The position numbers and the translations under genes are program-made. Below the pieces are notes generated by a model. It saw nothing but the letters and a program-made list of their open reading frames with translations, made no database searches and was not told where the DNA came from. DNA of 64,000 bases from NCBI GenBank assembly GCA_023101885.1, contig JALPQD010000638.1:273577-337576 (forward strand), given 5' to 3'. The stretch is from Typhlomys cinereus. Lineage: Eukaryota; Chordata; Mammalia; Rodentia; Platacanthomyidae. This document shows, piece after piece, positions 25,533-38,200 of this stretch; positions within the stretch are counted from its first letter, which is position 1, and every line of letters begins with the position of its first letter.

Positions 25533-28500
25533 ATGGAGAAGATTCATGGTGAGGCACAGCTGGGTGAGATGGACAAGGATCAGGAATACGTCTTTAAAGA
25601 GGAGTGCTAGGGGGATAAGAGAAGGGACTGGCGGGAGATGCTTGTCCCCTGGGAGGTCAGAAAAGGCCAGGAGATGACAAGGCTCCAGTTGCCCAGAATG
25701 AGCAGAGAAGAAGGAGCGGCTGAGAACGTGAGAGCTTTTGGTCCGGAAGAGGCCGGTGTGGCAAGGACCAGGGAAGACAAGGAGTGGAGCCCTTCGGGTC
25801 TTCCAGGCAGGTAAACAGTGGATACTTTATCGCAGAGGAAAGAGAAGTAAACGTGCCGCCCTGCCTAGGAAGTGACATAGGAGCAGAAGATGGTCCAAGG
25901 GAGGCCAGAGAAGAAGCCATGGTATTCCAGAAAGCAGAGAAGAGGAAGAGAAGGTACCCCCTTACCCTTCTGACGCTCACAGTCCACACGTGGACATGTG
26001 TGTCGGATCACACGTGTGCATTTTACAGATGGAAACAGATCTCATCAGTATCTTCCCAGACCTCCTTCAGCGCTGATCACTGACACTGCCACGGGGTCTG
26101 CAGGTGATCGATGCATGCATTCTCAAAGCCCACATGGCCTCAGAGACGCCCCCCCACACCCCCCCTGGGGGGCCTGGCCTTGCTGCCTCCTTGCCAAACC
26201 TTCTAGCTTGCACACCATCTTTGGACAAAACACATCTGGGAAGCAGCTGCCTGGCCAGTGTCACAGAATCATCTCCTGATCCAGTGACGCTGGAATGGAG
26301 AGGAGGCATGGGGGACCCGCTGGGATGGGATCTGGGCAGAGCGTCAGAGCCCCACCCAGCCTTTAGGAGGCAGCCTCCAGGGTGGCTGTGTGACAAACAC
26401 ACTGACCCTTGCGTCTTTCTCTGCTGCGTCCCTCCGCTGGGCGCCACGTGCCGCCCTCACCCCAGAGAAGGCTCAGAGGCAGAGGGAGAGGAAGCTCCCC
26501 TCGGCTCTGGAAGGCTCGCTGTGGGAACCGGGAGTTCAGACTCCCACGAAGTGGCACGCCGCCTGGCATTCATCTGGAGACGCTGTGCTCCAAACTGTCC
26601 TGGAGTCTCCCAGCTGTTTTCTCACCAAAGATTTCAGACACTGGCTTCAAAACTTCACCTTTCTAGTTGTTCTAGCCCCTGCCCTTCTTCCGATGCCTTC
26701 CTCCCTCCACAAGGCACTGTGCGTCCCCATCTTGGGTCATGGTGAACACAACAGTAACCGGTGGGGCTGACATCAAATCCTCCCAGAGGAGAGAGCGCTT
26801 TTCCAGCAGATGATGTTATCGGCCCCACCCTGGGCTCTGTGCTTAGTGCAGCCCAGACATATGGATCTTTTTAGAGACTTAGGCAACTTGGCATCCCTGT
26901 TTCACACCCTGCAAGCCTGCTGTGCTGTTCTGCTGGGAGGGACGCGGAGAGGGAGGGAGTGGCTTTTATTCTGCTTCCCTTGTCACTTCTGGCAACTCCC
27001 TGTGCAGTCTGGAAAGCAAAAAGTATTCCATTGTGGGCCCAGTCTAGCTGAAAACATGAAGATAAAAAGCAAATAAGAGGAGAAGAGAAAAAAACAACAC
27101 ATGACTGCATTGAGTATTATTCTGGTCAGTTTCCAGTATAAAAATTGGAAACCCCTCCTCCAACACCACCTTCTGTTGTTTCTCCTCTTTACCTCTTTTC
27201 TTCCTGCACAGACCCCGCCTCTGTGACCGCTGGTGCCCAGTACAACCCAAGCAAAATCTGCTACAAACCCACCTACCCACCACGGATGAATGCATTGAGC
27301 AGGAAGGGTAATCCTTCTGAGGTGTCTTTGCAGGCTTCTCCCCACCTCCACCCCATATCTAGACACGGGATGTGGGTAAGTCTTGGAGTCAAGGGAATTC
27401 TCCTGCTGCCTCTGGATGAGAGGATGTCCCTTCTGCCAAGTGCTGAAGCTGTCTGTCAAGAGAGGTGCCCCGGCACTCAGGCTCTCTCAGCAAGAATCCG
27501 TGGCAGCCCCTCTCCTCTCCCTTCCACAGAGAAGTTTGTAGACCAAAGGAGGGGCTGTTTTGGAAGCAGATGCTACTTTGGAAGGGTCCAGAACTTCACA
27601 GGAATTTGGCTGTCCCTAGACCATCCCCACGCTCTGCCTTCGAGGTGGCCTCTCCCAGGCTGTAGGCCCAGCTCAGGGAGAACCAGTAACGCTGTGCCTC
27701 TCCCTGTTCTCCTGGAGCCAGGGCTGGATTAAGCACTGCATTTCTCTTCCAGCGGCTTTGTGATGGAGCCGGTGCGTGAGGCAGAAAAAGAGTTTAAGGG
27801 ATGTAGAAAAACTGGATCCTGCTTGTGCAACTGTAACATGCACATCTCGAAACTCTCTGTGGGGTCGCAGACACAGGCTGTGAGTTCAGTTCCTACCTTT
27901 GCAGTCTGGTTAGGCTGGGACCAGATTCAGAATAGGATGAAAAAAGACCTAATTCTTATGGGCTACAGGATGCTCCAGAAAGGGCAGCTGCCAGTCCTAA
28001 TCCACCGTGAACACTGTAAGAAACAGGAAAGGTATCGGTCACGGAGTTCTCCTGAGCAGATCCTTCACCTGCGGGTTTCTTGGATCAGCTGCCCCCTGGC
28101 TCCCTCCCCTGCCACCCGGGGCAGCCCAAACTCCCTCTGAGCCACCGTCTTCAACAGAAGTGAGAATGCTTCTGGCAGCACTCGCTAGCAATGCCACCAG
28201 AGTGCACGTGCGGCAGCTCCCATAGCCAAGGCTCTCTGGAGCTGAGGTCCCGGGACAGAGGGGCTTCACCTTTGTCCTCATCACTGGCGTTGCTGCCTTG
28301 GGCCAAGCTGTGTTCAGCCCGCAGCTCTCCCAAGACTGTTCCCACGGACGACTTACGATCTGACCAACCAAGAGGAGAAGATCGTCTTACAGCTACCACA
28401 TTCAGTCTCTCTGCAAAAGAAAAAAGTGTTTGTTTATTACTTTGGTTGTTAAAGTAACACATGCTTATCATGAAAAGAGACTTACGTATGTAAGGGTGAA

Positions 28501-28989
28501 GAATGAGGGAGAACTGAAGATTACCCATACCTCTATCCCAGAAGAGCCTGTGCTACACAGCACACGTGACTGCCCTGCCCGAGCAACGCTTCGCCTCTCT
28601 GACATGAGCAGCACACGCGCATACATAGACCAATCCCCCAACAACAGGGACCACCGCGGAAGCCCCGAGGACTGTATGCAAGGCCAGTTCCAAGGCCAGG
28701 TCTTCCCCACTCACGAGCTGGTCTGAGGTAGCCAAACTGGGACGCGGCCTTGGGACCAGCGTAGAAGGGAGGGGACACGGCGCTTTGCTTCATGGCCTCT
28801 TTCCTGGATAAGATTCCAGTTCTGCCTTTAATGGCTTCCCAAGGGTCTGTGAAAGTTGCCAAGAGATTATCTTGGGGGCTGTTCGGGTGGACCAGCCAAA
28901 GCTCACTCCCTTCCAAGGAACACCCCACCCACGGAAGTGCAAGAGGGGGCGTTTTCACAGCACGGGAGACTCTCCCGCCCACTGAAGTT
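25533..28989. other. Intergenic unique sequence
   Basis: GC-moderate, repeat-poor stretch with many short open frames on both strands (up to 213 codons at 26104-26745), none with recognised homology. A conserved non-coding element here is possible but untested. Confidence 0.5.
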
Positions 28990-29072
28990 ATATATATGAG
29001 TGTTATGTATATGATATTACATATACGGGGATATATATGTATGCATACATGCATACATGCATATGTAAGTAT
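28990..29072. repeat. TATA/CATA-type microsatellite
   Basis: Alternating tatatatgag, tatatgatat and gcatacatgcatac steps; AT-rich, imperfect. Confidence 0.85.
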
Positions 29073-30970
29073 AAATGTACTTTCCTGGATAACTTGAAAA
29101 CTTCTGTAAGTCAGATATTTATAAAGACTGGAATACAAATGATTGTCTTTGACGTGAAAGAACATAAATAAGTAATAACACGATGGAGAAAATGCTAAAA
29201 AGTAAGTACAGATTAACAAGAAAACAGGAATTTTATCAGCCACAGTTTGAAGACTGCTGCACGTTCCTAGAAACCTTTCAGCACATCGAGAGCACAAGGC
29301 ATTCTATACCGTGCGGCAGCATGTAGGAGCTGCCTGCAGAGCCTGGAAGAAGGTGAGGATGAGTGGGATGAGCAATTCATCTTCAGTGTTTTTGCCAACA
29401 TGCTAAATCGAGAGGCAAGAAGATGGAAAGAAAAAACAGCACTCTCACTGTGTGTACTTGGTACCACCATTTACAGAGAAACCCCAAAGAATCTGTAAGT
29501 ATTTAGAAATAATAGGATTTAACAAGTTAGCTTAAGAAAAGATTAATATAAAATAATAAATTTTATTTTCATATCACCAACAAAAATATTAAGCAAGAAG
29601 ATTGTCTTATAGGTCATAAATTACCAAGCAATAAATGTAATGAAGAATAAAACTACTTCAGGGAAAAATCATAAACTTTGGCAAAGGTTCTATCCAGGTC
29701 ATTGAATGGAATATATATCGGTTTCTCTAAAATTGATCTGTGTGGTAATTCTGGTGAAAATCCAAAAAGGTGGCTCATGCCTGCAACCCAGGGGCTGGGG
29801 TGGCTAAAGCAGGAGGGTCTCAAATTTGAGGCTCAAAAGAAAAAAAATGAGGGGGATGGAGAGAGGGAGGGAACAACAGAGACTGTTCAGCGAAGGAGTC
29901 TGATAGGTGCTCATCAAATTGCTGTGATGCATGGAAGAAGAATAAAGAATAAAGAGGGCGGCAGAGTAAGACAACACAGGGTCTGTGAGGACGGAAGCAT
30001 TCGCGCTATCGGCAGAGGCAGAACCAGCCACACCTGACCGTGAAGTGTGGATATGTGCCCGAAGGTTCGGCCAGGTCAGAGGGAAAGGAGTTGCTCCAGC
30101 CAGCGCGCAGGATGCGGGTACCTGTGTAAATAACGTCTGGGCCTGGATTTGTGACGAGCGTCTCCCCTGCCTCTCTAGGCTCCAAACTCACCCTTTTACC
30201 GTTCTCTGTGAGTGATGCGGTGACAACACTCATCTGTGCCACCGAGGACAAGTCGAATGTTCCAAACTCGTCAGATGTGTTAATTGTGGGTAGTGAGTCG
30301 CATGTTTGGCAGGTGGAATTCAGAGTATATGCCGAAAGCTAGAAGTGACAGCCTGAAGGGTGTGTAGAAACAAGAAATGTAGAAGAACGAGTGAAACGAT
30401 ATGGAACGTGGCTCTTGGGAACAGGACTGAGCCACTAACTGGTCATGTGACCTCGGGGCCGACCACCTCCTGTGCTTCCCAGGAAGCAGGCACACAGGAG
30501 TCCCAGGTATCTCCTGTGTCGGTTCTGGTCCTAACCACCTGCCTGGTGACGTAAGGCCAGCCCGACAAGGCATGCACCTGTCTCTGATGTCTCAAACGCT
30601 CAAGACCGTGCGCGAATGCATCACATTAAGGTCCTGCCTTCGCAGCTAGCGTCTTCATGAATAGCTTCTGGGTCCCAAAGCAGCCTCGGTGTCTAGGTGA
30701 TTCCCACAGGACCCTGGGCTGAAGGCCAGCAGGCCACATGTCCTGGCTGCTCTGTCAGCTGGTCCTGCCTGAAGAAGGCTTTGAGAGAGGCTGAAGGCAG
30801 AAAGCGCATGGAGGAGCACGTCTAAGGTTCTCATTGCTTCCTTCCAGCTTACGGACACTGGGATTGCCCCTGAGTGCTTTCAAGATCATCAGAAACAAAG
30901 CAAAGCTGACAGGAAATGCTTGTGGATGCTCCCTCCCTCGCTCTCCACTTGCTGTCAGGACACGCCACCA
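29073..30970. other. Intergenic, no gene recognised
   Basis: AT-rich to 29770, then mixed composition. Contains the B1-like fragment at 29769. Confidence 0.55.
29769..29850 (+). mobile_element. B1-like SINE fragment
   Basis: ggtggctcatgcctgcaacc, then gctaaagcaggagggtctca and an A-rich end. Short 7SL-type fragment. Confidence 0.6.
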
Positions 30971-31444
30971 CTGGCTCACATGCACGTTCGGGAAGGGCTT
31001 GTCCCAGTCGGCTGTGCCCTATGGCCGTAGTGTCTCCACCGGGCTGAGGCGACCTCCGACGATGCAAACTGCCAAGAAAGGCCTGAGTCCTTTACAGATC
31101 AGAGTGATCCTGAGGGACTCGCTCGGCGTGGCCCAGATTCATTTGGTGACTGCAATAAAATCTTGAAACTCCCAAAGTCCAAAGGCCTGGCTCCAGATCT
31201 TCTGAGGCTCGCTACCATTTGATTAAGAAAGCAATTGCAGTCCGCAAGCATTGTGAGAGGAACGAAAAGGATAAGAATGCCAAATTCTGCCTGATTCTGA
31301 TAGAGAGCCAGATTTACCGATTGGCTTATTACTATAAGACCAAGTGGGTCCTGCCCCCCAATTGGAAATAATAGCCTCTGCCCTAGTGGCATAAATGTGT
31401 CTCATTGCTTAAGCAATAAAATCACTTTAAATAATAATAAAAAA
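30971..31444 (+). pseudogene. RPS13: RPS13 processed pseudogene
   Basis: Translated pieces match ribosomal protein S13 in order: [42 protein letters not shown], then after a frame change [16 protein letters not shown] and [22 protein letters not shown] segments. There are no introns, and the 3' end carries AATAAA with an A-rich tail at 31415-31444, so it is a retrocopy. It is dead: the start ATG is CTG at 30971, about 20 bp are lost around codons 35-45, in-frame stops follow near 31164, and the last codons before TAA (31392) carry a deletion. The parent protein is a 151-residue small-subunit component. Sequence divergence suggests a moderately old copy. Confidence 0.9.
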
Positions 31445-31507
31445 GCTTGTAACCTGGAAACAAGCCTTGGTTCCAAATTATGAAAGTAGAAAAGTAGAAT
31501 TAACAAG

Positions 31508-31931
31508 TGTCATAGTTACAGCACAAGTGTCAACTTGACAGTTGAGGGTTTGAGCTCTGGGCACATTTGTAGAGAATTAGTTGTTGAGTTAAGCCCAGAG
31601 CAAACCTGCAGGAGATTGTCTAGCTGATGGGGAAGGCCCAGCCCATGGTGAGTGGGACTAGGCCCTGCAATAAAATACAGAGAGCTGGTTTAAAGAGTCG
31701 GCATCCTTGTGTACACTTGGCCAGACATGCTTGTCTGGCAAGTAAGGTTGTCCCTTTCTCAGCTGTTACACAGAGATGGTGTGGCCAGTTCCCTCAGCCT
31801 GGTGCTGGTGTGAGCTCTCCTGCTAAGATGGACTACAGACTGTAAGCAGGAATCCTAAGAGAAATAACCCCATTGCTCCCTGAAGCCATTTAATGGTGAT
31901 TCATCAGCAGCCATGCAGGCGAACTACTACA
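31508..31931 (+). mobile_element. MaLR solo LTR (copy C)
   Basis: Single 424-bp LTR beginning TGTCATAGTTACAGCAC and ending GAACTACTACA, with no internal region on either side. It contains the gctgatggggaaggccc segment. The flanking pentamers (acaag, gcttt) do not match, so any target duplication has decayed or is misplaced. Confidence 0.85.
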
Positions 31932-32371
31932 GCTTTTCCAATAACTGCCTATGAAAGATAAACTACAACTCAGCTCTTTAATATTTCAGACAAAAGAAAA
32001 AGCTTGGATCGTAAAGACAAAATATACTTATATTTTAAAACTCAGAATTATTGAAATCAGCTATGTTTTGAATATTTCCCAAAAATTTAGTGGTAGAAAC
32101 CTAATCCCAAATCTGGATAGTAATGGCTCTTAGAGGGCTCACTTTCTTGGGTGTCATCTGTTCATGGACTCGGGATTCACGAACTATCGGGGGCCGTGGC
32201 TCTGCTGCTGGTGGGAGCCAGCTCGGCCCAGCTCCTCTCGCCCGTTCTCTGATAACTTTTTCCCATGCAGCTGGAGGGCCTCAGACGCCAAGAAGATGTA
32301 GGAATCATATTCTTAGCTGTCTAACCCTCAGGCTACGAGCCAAAATAATCCTTGATTCTTTTTCTTTCTTT

Positions 32372-32501
32372 TGAAATAGGGTTTCATTTAGCCCAGGCAG
32401 GAGTCAAACTTACTATGTAGCTGAGGATGACGTTGAATTCATAATCTTCCTTCCATCTCCCAAATGAAGGAATAACAGGCAGGTACCACCACTGCCCAGC
32501 C
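32372..32501 (-). mobile_element. B1 SINE (antisense)
   Basis: On the + strand: aaatagggtttcatttagcc, gcaggagtcaaacttactat and ggtaccaccactgcccagcc, the reverse complement order of B1. Confidence 0.8.
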
Positions 32502-34208
32502 TATACCGTTGTACTTTATAACATCTAGTTTCAGGTATTTTGTTACTACTACAGAAAACGAACTATAGTTCTCACTGCTTTTCCTATCAAAAGCACTATG
32601 TTTAACAGTTCGTCTTACTTGGTATGGAAAGCATGTGCACTCATGCGGGCGTACGTGTGTGTTTGTGGAGAAGACACTTGACAAGAGTGAGCCCACTACA
32701 GGGCTGCTGTACCACTGCATGTCTTCCGCGCCCTCTTCTTGCTTGACGTAGCGCCCTTTCTGACAGCAGCGTGGCTGCTGACGGACAGCTGGGACACCCA
32801 GCTCCACGCGGTCGGCAGCTCAACTCTAACTTGCTTGTGAGGCAGGGTGAGGTGGAGTCCCTGGGCGGACTTTGCCCACGAGTCAGAACCTATGTTGGTG
32901 TGCAAACTTGGAGTGACGATTCCTGGTGTCTGTGGAGAGAAGGCTGAGGTCAATCCCTCCTGCTTCATGTTCTGGTGCCGTCATAGCCGTGCAGGCCAGA
33001 GAGAAATATCTCTGGCTTCTCCAGGGAATGCATTTCAGGCCTGTCTTCACGGTTCCTTCCTGGCCCCAAGTACTGCTTGTCCCCAGTCCTTTGTTCCTAC
33101 ATGATTCTTTCTCCTCCAGGGCTTCCTGAAATTTAATATAAGGATAAAAGTAAACCCTTGCCCCAGGTGTGGATTTCTTGGCCCTCACTTGGATTCTGGT
33201 TCTGTGAGGACAATCCTTTCAGAAACCGATGCACAGAACAGGACTCAGTCTTCTCCTGAAACTAGCAAGCTGTCCAGGCAAAGGAGACAAATTTCCTTAG
33301 GACTGTTCTGATGGTCTGGAAGATAAATACCAGCTAAAGTAATCAGAGGAGAGCAGATGGATAACGTACCACTGTAATCTTACCTGAGGTGGAAGGATTA
33401 CCCTAGACCCTTTCTCAAGTAAACAAGACAAATAAACGCTGAAACAAAAATAGAGTAACTGGAGGAAACTCCTGGGAGGAAAGGCCCAAATGAGCCAAAC
33501 TGGTTTTATTAAGTAAATTGGTTTTGTTAAAATTAGCCCGATGCCTAACGGGGGTTAAGACCCCATATTTCGCTCACAGCTTTGAGGTGGGTACCTGCAG
33601 ACCAGGTTCTGAATTAGAGCTGAGGATATGGAAGTGGAAAGCATGTGATGCTTCTTTGTTAATGAGGATTCCAAGTACCAAAGTCTGGTTTTAAAATAAT
33701 ACATTTACAGTCATTTCTGTCTCTAGCTTCAGGTCTTGACCCCAATGTGCGCAGATCTAAACATCATCTGCACTCTGAACAAACTTATCCTGTGCATTGT
33801 ATCAATTACATTTGCATAGAAGTCCCTGTCTGTATTCCACTGGTAAACAGCAGCTTGAAGTTCAGTGATCCCTTGCTCCGCCTTGGGGAAGGGGGGGGCA
33901 ACCCATCCTGCCTGCCCCTTGTTCCCCACATCCACCCGAGGCTGATGGAACACTTTGCTGTTTGAAGAAACACTGGACAAAAAGGTCAGAAAAGGACTTT
34001 GGGGGTCTACACCTCCTCCTCAGCCTCCTCCTCAGCTCGGATGTGCAGCAGCTCTGGGACAGGCCATGAAAATAACACATGCTTCTGTAGGTGCTGGAGG
34101 CCTGCAAAGGAGTCAGTCGAAAGGCACTGCAGGTGCTGGACCTTCCCTCACAGCACTCAGGCATTATGGGAAAGATGGGACTGAATATTTGCAAGTGCGA
34201 TCATATAG

Positions 34209-34241
34209 CCCCACCCCCACCCCCCACCCCCCACCCCCCAA
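34209..34241. other. C-run cluster upstream of CD34 (quadruplex-capable)
   Basis: Five or more runs of four to six C separated by single A on the + strand, so G-runs on the minus strand meet the usual quadruplex pattern. It lies about 0.85 kb upstream of the CD34 start codon. Confidence 0.7.
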
Positions 34242-34849
34242 CTGCACCTCATCTCGGCTGCTGTGAGGTGCTATGATCTGCCTGGCCTGCCCGCTTGGTT
34301 CCCTGACTGTCCAGTTGTGAACTCTGCAGGCCAGGCATCAAATTGAAGAACAACTGGTAAGCTCGCCGCCCACTAGGAGGGGAGGATGGAACCCAGAGAG
34401 TGCTTTGACTCCAGCGAGAGCGGGTGAAGTCCCTGAAGGCTTGCACCCTGGTGTCTAAGAGGGAGCACTAGGGAGAAGACACCGGGGTCCTGAGCAGTCC
34501 ACTAAAATCAGACTAAGTGGGAAAACGTGGACTGTCGCAGGAAACTAATACAAATACTTGCAGGAAAAATAAGTGAAATCAAGTGTTGGGTGGACAGCAG
34601 CTGAACTGGACCGAGGTCTGCGTGCCTGTAACCAGCAGGCTTCCTACACAGGAGAAGTAAACTCAGGCTCTCTGTGGACTCCTTCCATCACACCATTCCC
34701 ACCTTAAACCTTGAAAATGAGGACCAGAAGGATGAAGGGGGAAGCAGAAGGCTGGCCCTGCCCAGCTGCGGCCAAGGTGGCACAGGGTTAAAAGAGAAGT
34801 GGAGGAGCTTGAAGACCTAAGATCAGGATCAGCAAGGCTGAAGTAGGCG

Positions 34850-35290
34850 TCCCGAGTCCTTCGACGCCGCCTCCAGCCTGGGCCTCCGAGCGGGCTGGGC
34901 GCTCTCGCTAACAGCAGCCAAGGAGAGGGGCCGGCCTCTCCCAGACGCAGCGGAGAGGAGGGGAGAGGCGGCGCCCACCCCCTCCGGACAGCAAACCGGG
35001 GAGGAGAGTCGGCATTGCCCTCCCCCTGCGCGCCGGCGGAGCAGTGCATCCCGCGCCCAGCCTGCACGGAGCGCATCGGGAGCGGAGCAAGGATGCAGGT
35101 CTCCAGGGCCGCGTGCGAGGGGCTCCGGCTGCCGTGGGGCTGGACCGCGCTCTGCCTGCTCAGCGTGCTGCGTGAGTACCGCGGGCCGCGCGCGGGGACC
35201 CGGGAGGAGCCGCGCCGCGCCGCCCTCACCTGGGCGCCGGCGCCGCGGGGAGGCGCCCCGCGGGGAGGCGCCCCGAGATGCCTTTTGGCG
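34850..35290 (+). promoter_or_regulatory. CD34: CpG island and TATA-less promoter with 5' UTR of CD34
   Basis: The sequence turns abruptly GC- and CpG-rich around exon 1. No TATA box stands out upstream of the ATG. A block agcagccaaggagagg at 34913-34928 matches, from memory, the human CD34 5' UTR, so transcription probably starts near 34850-34950. The exact start site cannot be read from sequence. CD34 is known to have a TATA-less promoter. Confidence 0.75.
35093..35171 (+). CDS. CD34: CD34 exon 1 coding part: signal peptide
   Basis: The 79 coding bases encode residues 1-26 plus the first base of codon 27. It begins [10 protein letters not shown] and contains the hydrophobic core [10 protein letters not shown], close to the human and mouse leader. 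The donor is C|GTGAGT, a strong consensus, and the exon ends in phase 1. The initiation context is caaggATGc with A at -3. Confidence 0.95.
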
Positions 35291-38200
35291 CGGCGACTTG
35301 GCGGGGCAAAAAGTTGGTGCCAGAATAGGGCTGGAAAGTTTTGTAGCTGTAGTGTTTTCGGAAACCTTAGCCGGGAGAGGGGTGCAGAGAAAGGTCCCGG
35401 CGCCCACCCCACCCCCCAACCCCCGGACCCACGAGAGCAGAAGTGGCCTTTTGGGTGTAAGGGAACCTGAGCCGTGGCCCGGAAAGGGCTGAGGGATTTG
35501 GAATGAAGAGCAGGCGAAAGGACAAAGACAAATTTTGAATTCGAGATTAGAAAGCTAAACTACAGTCACTCCTGCAGCCCTCGCACTCAGCCGGCTGGCG
35601 GGGTCTTTGCCAGCACAGTTCCCTTGCCGCCCCCTCCTCGCCCCGCACAACCCGCACTCAAGACACCTCGGAATTTTCTTCCCATGCGTCCTTCCAGATT
35701 CTAAAGCTAGTGGACAGGCCGAGACAGCTCCCGCTGCCCACGCTGACTTTAGTTCTGAAGCTCTTCTTTGCACTTTGGTCGTCTAAATAACGAAGTAGCA
35801 TGGTAGGCACCGCGCGTCCCAGCGCCTTCTTGCTTGCATCGTAGGAGCCTTTCTCCTTCCTAGTCCACGCTCTTCGGGGCTTCGCGGAAGAGGCCCTCTC
35901 CTGTTTCCAGCCTTCCAGGGCGCCTGGTCTCCATTCTGAACCCTAAGGCCACTCACCGTGCTCCAGGGTGACCTGGAGCTCCAGCTGGCCTTTGTGCTGC
36001 TGCCTTCGGGTCTGCGTCAGGAGACGGGCTACGTTCATTGGTGGCCGCCCGGGCAGCCGGGGACATGGCCTTAGGGACGGAGTGAGCTGTTGCTGAGGGC
36101 TACACGCCTCAAAGCTGACCATCACTTGACGTCCTACCTCCCTGACCCAACCCTCAGGCGGAGTGCTCCCTGTCCCTATGGCCTCAGCTGGCCAGTGTCT
36201 CGGAGCAGAGGAGGGGCGGGGAAGCAGGGAAACCTCTCAAAGCAGAGGTTTGCAGATATGAGAGGGTGAAGGGAAGACCAGAGCCCGTTCTCAATCTGGC
36301 CAGGCTCGCGGACCAGCCTGGCTGTGTGCCTTCCCCAAGAACTTCCCAGGGTTTGTGTCAAGACTCTTTTGTTTGTTAAAACTCTCATTATTGTCCTGGG
36401 ATTGTGGTGTAAGTTAGGTAGTATCTGAACCTTCAAATGCCAGCTGTATTCACTGCGCAAGTTCAGTGTTGTTTCTGGAAAATGAAGTGCAGAATGGATA
36501 GGGAGTGGGTGAAACCAGAGGCCGAACGGAGTCTGGCTGGTGGTTGAGGTAACTAGGGGACCCCCGTTTTCTGGGTCTCCTCTCCCCAGGGCCTGCCCTA
36601 CTCCCTCCAGGACTGCCCTTCACATTCTTTTTCTTCCTCTAGGCCCTTCATGTCTACTGCCTCACACCCATATCCTGTCTGGGACTACATGTAAGGGGGG
36701 AAAGAAAAGGGAAAAGAATTTTATCAGATATTTTCCAGAGGGGAGAGAACTCCACCCTCTGACTCCTTGCCACGTGGCAAGGAGGAGCAGCTTGGGAAGT
36801 TCAGTGATCCCTAGTCTCCGCCTGGGAGGGCCAGCCAGCCTGCATACCCCCTCAGCCCACGTCCTCACCGGAGGCTGGTGAGCAGACACAGCCTCATGTC
36901 TTTCCATCTCCCCATCCTGGGCTGCCCCGGCTGTGGCGAGTTGTCCTCACAGCCTTCCTGTCCCGAGTGAGCTTGTCTCCAGAAGCTCAGGGCAACAGTG
37001 CCAAATTGAAGCAGATAAAATTTGGGCACATACTCCTAGAAAAACAAGCACAACGGAGGAGGAACCTCACTGTTCACAGACTGCTCGCTTGTTTCTTTCG
37101 GACTTTGGGCTGGAGGTCTGCGTTTACTATCAGGCTTAGTGGCACCCCAGCTCCACCTGAGGCGCTTGGACCTCCCTCTATCGTTAGCTTTGTCCTTCAG
37201 TGCAATGAACTATTTACCATGAAGAACACTATCCCACCAGGTCAGAATCCCCCTACTGAAGAGAAGAAGGGGGTTTTGGTTTTCCTTATTTTGTTTAACA
37301 AAGCTAAAAATGAAATATACATACATACATGCACATATACATGCATGCATGCATACATACATGCACACATACATGCACACATACATACATGCACACATAC
37401 ATACACACATGTCAGGGAAAAACTCAGAATTTTGGAAGTTGGGCTCTTCCTTCCTCCCTGTGGATCCCAGCGATCAGTTTACACACAGAGGCCTTTACCC
37501 ACTGAGCCATGCCATCAACCCTGACCTGGGCGCTTCTAATGATAGCACTTTCTTTCTTATTTGATTTCTTGAGTGCTGTAAAAAGACGAGCGCACGCTTC
37601 TTGGGTGGAGATCCAAGCAGGCAGGGAGGCCTGGCACAGCGCACCTCTCTGGACCTACACTCGGGATGGATGGCAGATGAATCATTTCCCTAACAATGCA
37701 AGGGGAAAGGCCTCCTGGCTCGACTAAGAAGTTTGCTCCTTCCTGGAATGGAAAAATAATAAAATAAAAACTGGAGCCTCTCATGGAAGCGGCATCTCTG
37801 GGCAACTTGTTCCCTTGCTTAAGAAAAGGCATTAGTCAAAGGCATTAATTGGATGAAAAGCATAGAACCCCGCACAAGCCTCATGTCAAGGGTGGGCAGA
37901 AGGCAGGGTGGTCGAGTGGGGAGAGAAGCCCTGTGTGGAGTGGACCCAGAGAGAGAAGGCTGCAGGGCCCCGATCCCTGGAGAGAGCAGAGGGGAGTCAC
38001 CCGTGGGCTGGAGAAGCATTGAAGGTAGGGCATGCAACAAGATCTCTTGTAGCACATCTTTGTGCTGTTAGCATTGCAAGGTTGTGCCATCGTCCCGTGT
38101 GGCTGGCTTCCTTGTCATATTGCTCCGCATCTCAAACCTTCAGTGAAAATTTCCTATGTGCACCAGGCTTATGTGAGCACGTCTCCAGAGACCGAAGGAA

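Larger units (their letters stand above)
31932..34849. other. Upstream flank of CD34
   Basis: The 2.9 kb before the CpG island hold one antisense B1 and the C-run cluster at 34209. Otherwise unique sequence in which proximal CD34 control elements would be expected. Confidence 0.55.

Noticed and set aside
28533..29297. 254-codon minus-strand frame
   Set aside because: Crosses an AT microsatellite; no family resemblance, and no promoter or splice context seen.
34663..35412. 249-codon minus-strand frame over the CpG island
   Set aside because: GC-rich sequence has few stops. No domain, and it overlaps CD34 exon 1 in antisense.
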